64,000 nucleotides of DNA from assembly GCA_009809945.1 (NCBI GenBank), contig WTPW01001004.1, positions 26,846 through 90,845 on the forward strand. Direction: 5' to 3'. The notes under the pieces are model-generated. The model saw nothing but the letters and a program-made list of their open reading frames with translations. It did no database searches and had not been told where the DNA came from. The DNA comes from Gigaspora margarita. Lineage: Eukaryota; Glomeromycota; Glomeromycetes; Diversisporales; Gigasporaceae. Position 1 is the stretch's first letter. Each line of letters opens with the position of its first letter. The position numbers and the translations under genes were made by a program. Below, one piece after another: positions 59,731 through 64,000 of this stretch.

Positions 59731-60688
59731 ATTGCATCATGCATTATTCCTGATCAACTAATTATTTTGTTTGTTTTGATTTTAAACATTTTAAACAAAA
59801 CAAATAGCGGCCAGATTAAGATTAGAATTAGTGTTTGGTAGATGCAATAACTAGAAGACCCTCTAACCCAAAATTTTGCAAGAAATTTTTTTTGCTAAAA
59901 AAAGTATAGTTTCATAGTCAAAATTTTAATTTAGAACCGTTTTTTCAAAAAAAGTTGTTTCGTTTCAATTTTGCATTATAGCTAATTCTGCATCCCAATT
60001 GGTCGATCAGAGAAGACAATGTGATAAATAATAACTAATATTAGATAAGCTATAATACTAAATATTGCATTTTTTAAATTTAAAACCTAATCGTAGGGCT
60101 CCAGCCTATAAAACGCTACTATTTTATTATTTTTTATACATTATACAAATAGAGAAATTATGCTTATATAATACCATATAGCTACAAAATAATGGATTTA
60201 CTTATTTGTGACCCAAAAAAGAAATTTTAATTTTTTAAATAAACAAAGTGTGTAAAAATACAAAGTTAGGGTTAGGATGTTAACTTTAGAAGATATAGCA
60301 TAGATAGCTGCCCATTATATGTAAAATTTCATCCAGGACATTTTTAATTAATGTGCAAAGTCGATTTAAACACTAGTTTTTGGTGTATTTTCACTTTTTT
60401 CTTCTTCTGCACATGTTTGGAATTCATGTTGGGCTGATCCAGAATGATCAAAATTTGAACTCACTGATTGCTAGTTGCCTTTTTAAGTTTGTATTACCAG
60501 TACAAATAACCATCTGCGTGTTAATTAATTTATCTGCATGTTATTTCATGTATGTGTATTACATCAAAATAAGGTTGAGTAGGGGATGCACACACAAGTG
60601 ACAAGAAAATGAAAATAATATTCAATTTAACATTATGAATTTAGACAGTATGCATTTGGACATTATAAAGAAATGCAAGAATAACATT
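59731..60688. other. Intergenic stretch, no clear gene
   Basis: AT-rich. ttagaattagtg/ttagggttagg words occur. No supported gene. Confidence 0.45.
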
Positions 60689-60696
60689 GTAATGAT

Positions 60697-61859
60697 TAGT
60701 GATGGGCAAATTCCAATTTTTTTAAAAATCCTGCATGGGATGCAGATCTGCATGGGATTGCAGGATTCGCAGAATCAAGTAAAGTTTATGGATTTTTCAC
60801 AATTAATAAATAAATTAATATATATATACTTTATATCATCACGAGAAATGTAATTTCTCATTAAAATAATAATCATTTCTTATAAATCTTACAGCATTGA
60901 TTACAAATAAAAATGCTTATATAGACTTTTACCTACTTTTAAAACATTTGAATCTTATAATTATTAAATTCATCAATTCAGATTTCCCTTAATTTTATCA
61001 ATTTTTTTAAAATATTATTATATAAATATATATTTAAAAATTATAATGGTGAAAAACCATCAAATCATAAGGCTATAAAAATTTATAAGTAATATATAAT
61101 CAGGTATAAATGTACTAAAATTTATAAGTGATCAAGTACTGTGCATATGTACAAAAATTTATAACTAGGCCATATATATACACAAATTCATAAATGACTC
61201 ATAAGAAATTTATAATCAAGCTTATCAAATAGTCAATAATCATCTAAATCACATAAATGATTGGCTCAAATTTATTTAATCTTATCACTTATATGAAATA
61301 ATTGGTGATTTTTGAGTACAAGATCAGATTAGATCTTTGTTTATTTTTTTTTTTTTTATATAATTTAGATCTTCTATCAATTTTACATTGTTTTTTCATT
61401 TTTGTTTTGTTTTTTTTTTGGTTTTGTTATGTTTCATTTAGTTTTGTTTTGTTTTTTGCATTTTTTTCTTTTATTTATTTTTTAATTTTTTTTATTTTAT
61501 CACCCATTTGGTACACAATATTCTTGGTGTATTATTTTGTGCAAGAAATTAAAAGTCTAGATTCCCACTTATTATGACAATTTAAAAAATTTATTTCAAC
61601 ATACAGTTTGCACATTATCTCTGTACATACATATATATGTAGAATGAGAAAGTTAATGCGTGCATAATATTTTTATACAAATACTAATTAGGAATTGGCT
61701 CATTTATTTTAAAGCAGGCCCGATGATTTGTTAATGCGGGCCAGATGATATGCTAACGCAGGCCATATAATCTTATATTAAAAATCCCATGTGAGAGTTT
61801 TTAAATCCCGCGCATTCCACGCAGGATCACGTGCGGATCCCACGCGTTGCCCATCACTA
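60697..61859. mobile_element. Non-autonomous hAT element with 8-bp TSD
   Basis: tagtgatgggcaa and ttgcccatcacta are exact inverse ends. gtaatgat is duplicated at 60689-60696 and 61860-61867. Subterminal gcagga/tcctgc and tgcatggga/tcccacgc words lie near both ends. The interior is AT-rich, with a T-rich low-complexity frame at 61302-61577 that is not a gene. Confidence 0.93.
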
Positions 61860-61972
61860 GTAATGATACTAGAGATGCAGTGAAGCCATCACGACTTATG
61901 CTGTAACTAATTATCACATAAAATTTATTTGTGGCTGAGGCAGTGACAGTTTCTACTGCATACAACATGTAG

Positions 61973-62601
61973 CATTGAGGTGCGCTGTGGCCTATGTAAA
62001 TCAAAACTATATGTAGTATCAAATAAAATTTAAATACTGGAGATTTTTTGTAATTAGTGATCAGGATATTTGATCAGAATAATGTATCGGGTTATTTATC
62101 ACTTTTTATATAGATTTTAATAGTAAAGAATGAGTTGAATGTTTTAGATATCTAGAACGAATTGCTTTACTTTTTTCAAAATTTTTTTGCATAAATCCAT
62201 TCTTAAACACGTTAATAACAAAATTACGTTGAAAATTTTTTAACATTCATATTTAAATTTCAAGTTGACTATTGTGTACTATCCAAAGAGAGATATTTAC
62301 GTTGCAGGTAAAAAAAAATTTAATACTAGAGATAAAATTTTTTAACGTAACTTTGTTATTAACGTGTTTAAGAATGGATTTATACAAAAAAAAATTGAAA
62401 AAATGAAGTAATTCGCTCTGGACATCTAAAAACATTCAACTCATTCTTTACTATTAAAATATATATAAAAAGTGATAAATAACCTGATTCATTATTCTGA
62501 TCAATATTCTGATCACTAATTACAAAAAAATCTCCAATATTTAATTTTTATATGATACTACATATAGTTTTGATTTACATAGGCCACAGCGCACCCCAAT
62601 G
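61973..62601. mobile_element. Palindromic element, 629 bp
   Basis: cattgaggtgcgctgtggcc and ggccacagcgcaccccaatg are inverse ends. The arms remain complementary to near 62287 (for example cattcttaaacacgttaata against tattaacgtgtttaagaatg). tag on both sides may be a 3-bp target duplication. No reading frame. Confidence 0.85.
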
Positions 62602-62695
62602 TAGCATGAAAGCTATATAAGCTGTAAAATTGTTCTAAAGTATATCTCCAATTTCCCCTTTACTAATTCCCCTTCAAATTATGACCGATTCATCC

Positions 62696-62935
62696 TTTAC
62701 AGCTGATTTGAAAATTAGTGGGACACTTGAAAAATTTTCTCGTTTTTGAAACCTTTCGGTTTCGTCTTTATGAATCATCTAACTCTTCGGAAATCACATC
62801 GCCATTATCGGACCGAAGTTTCGAAGACTGTGACATGGTTTCCGAAGAGTTAGATGATTCATAAGATGAAACCGAAAGGTTTCAAAAACAAGAAAATTTT
62901 TCAAGTGCCCCATTAATTTTCAAATCAGCTGTAAA
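62696..62935. repeat. Long hairpin upstream of the cysteine-rich gene
   Basis: tttacagctgatttgaaaat and attttcaaatcagctgtaaa bound it. aaacctttcggtttc, atgaatcatctaactcttcgg and their inverses give arms of about 100 bp with a loop of about 35 bp. It ends 137 bp before the ATG at 63073. Confidence 0.9.
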
Positions 62936-63072
62936 TCATATAATCAATTTTAATCGCCTTTTCAAATCATTCAATTTCCCCTTTCTTCATCCAAACCTCA
63001 TCCTTTTTACTCTTTAATTTTGCTTTTCAAAAATCCTTAAACTTATTTGTTTCGCTCATTATTAAATTCCAA

Positions 63073-64000
63073 ATGTACATTAAACAGTTTAACATTTTTA
63101 TTGTTCTTCTAAGCGTTCTTTGTGGTAAAGTTCTATCTAAGTCATTGTACAACGTCTTTTTATGTTCATAGTTTCATTCTTTTCACTTGTTATTTAGTAT
63201 TAGCGCAGAGAGTTGTAGCTCAAGCTCAAGGGCATTCATTCTAATTCTTCAATTAATCATATTTGCAGTGTGCTAATGGTCTAAATTGTGTTGGATTATT
63301 AACCAAGATATGCTGTCCTTCTGGACTTACATGCGGTAATAACTGCGTACGTAGTTATAATTTTTCCACTTAAGATAATTTACGTTTCATACTAACCTCG
63401 AATTTTATATTTGCAGTGTAATAATGCTCATGAATGTATAAGCGAACAACTCGGGTTATGCTGCCCTAGTGGTGTATCATGTGACGGTACTACCTGCACT
63501 AACACTAATACTGACAATTCAAATTGCGGATCTTGTGGTCACGCTGTATGTATTCTTTTCGATCTTTTTTTTTTTTTAAAAAAAAAAATTCTACTGTTTG
63601 ATTTTTCTTTACTAATTTTTTAAATTATTATATATTATTATACTTGCAGTGTGGTCAAGGTCAGACTTGTGTAAGTGGAACTTGTACTTGTTCCAGTGGT
63701 CTGACAAATTGTAATGATGACACCTGCACTAACACTAATACTGACAATTCAAATTGCGAATCTTGTGGTCACGCTGTATGTATTCTTTTCGATCTTTTTT
63801 TTTTAAAAAAAAAATTNCTACTGTTTGATTTTTCTTTACTAATTTTTTTAAATTATTATATATTATTATACTTGCAGTGTGGTCAAGGTCAGACTTGTGT
63901 AAGCGGAACTTGTACTTGTTCCAGTGGTCTGACAAATTGTAATGATGACACCTGCACTAACACTAATACTGACAATTCAAATTGCGGATCTTGTGGTCAC
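63073..64000 (+). CDS. Secreted cysteine-rich repeat protein (STIG1-like modules), 5' part
   Basis: Exon 1 (63073-63124) encodes a signal-peptide-like start MYIKQFNIFIVLLSVLCG. A short exon from 63198 follows (end uncertain, perhaps 63214). Exons 63269-63346, 63417-63545, 63650-63775 and 63878 onward each start with a Cys codon in phase 0 and end in phase 0. They encode modules such as CGQGQTCVSGTCTCSSG, LTNCNDDTCTNTNTDNSNCG and CGSCGHA. The NCGSCG pattern with regular cysteines resembles STIG1-type domains. Introns of about 102 bp between the last three exons are almost identical (gtatgtattcttttcgatct to tatattattatacttgcag), so exon-intron cassettes were duplicated recently. The product is probably an extracellular or cell-wall protein; function unknown. 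The window ends inside an exon. An N lies in the intron at 63818. Confidence 0.8.

Noticed and set aside
61302-61577. Hydrophobic membrane protein
   Set aside because: T-rich low-complexity sequence inside a non-autonomous hAT element.

Overview
This window looks like nuclear DNA of an AT-rich, repeat-laden fungus, most likely an arbuscular mycorrhizal fungus (Glomeromycotina; Rhizophagus- or Gigaspora-like). The pointers are an F-box/leucine-rich gene with the N-terminus typical of the family expanded in these fungi, a tyrosine-kinase-like (TKL) kinase gene with many short GT-AG introns, decayed BED-finger hAT transposases, a Plavaka-type (KDZ) transposase, and very low GC outside transposon ends. 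Genus is inference. Scattered Ns mark low assembly quality around 36, 40-43, 45-47, 51 and 63.8 kb.

Only three host genes look intact. They are an F-box protein (2451-3980, +), a large TKL kinase gene that I rebuilt as eight exons in one 766-residue frame (25965-29136, +), and the 5' part of a secreted cysteine-rich protein built from duplicated exon-intron cassettes (63073-64000, +, running off the window). A decayed second F-box copy lies just downstream of the first.

Nearly everything else is mobile DNA. Left part (0-24 kb): palindromic and inverted-repeat elements, several non-autonomous hAT-like elements with 8-bp target duplications, a cluster of hairpin modules, and a 6.27-kb hAT element (17675-23945) whose ends carry about 9-bp subterminal arrays and whose transposase is broken by stops and homopolymer shifts. 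Middle (29-34 kb): a 534-bp hAT element, a 1.1-kb TA-flanked palindrome and a tRNA-headed SINE, inserted into one another. Right-centre (34.36-48.56 kb): a 14.2-kb hAT-like element with a perfect 8-bp target duplication. Its transposase gene is split by a Plavaka element, which itself holds a divergent minus-strand gene and two small insertions, and it carries a kinase-gene fragment. Right (48.6-62.9 kb): a second SINE with a 17-bp target duplication, an 8-bp-TSD element containing a 3.7-kb TA-flanked DDE transposon, and more palindromes.

The most notable biology is the kinase gene. An apparently active TKL kinase is followed by a helical region resembling the MLKL/HeLo-type four-helix bundle and then a degenerate pseudokinase, so a RIPK-like and an MLKL-like half may sit in one polypeptide. 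The nested insertions, most with readable target duplications, allow the order of invasion to be reconstructed.
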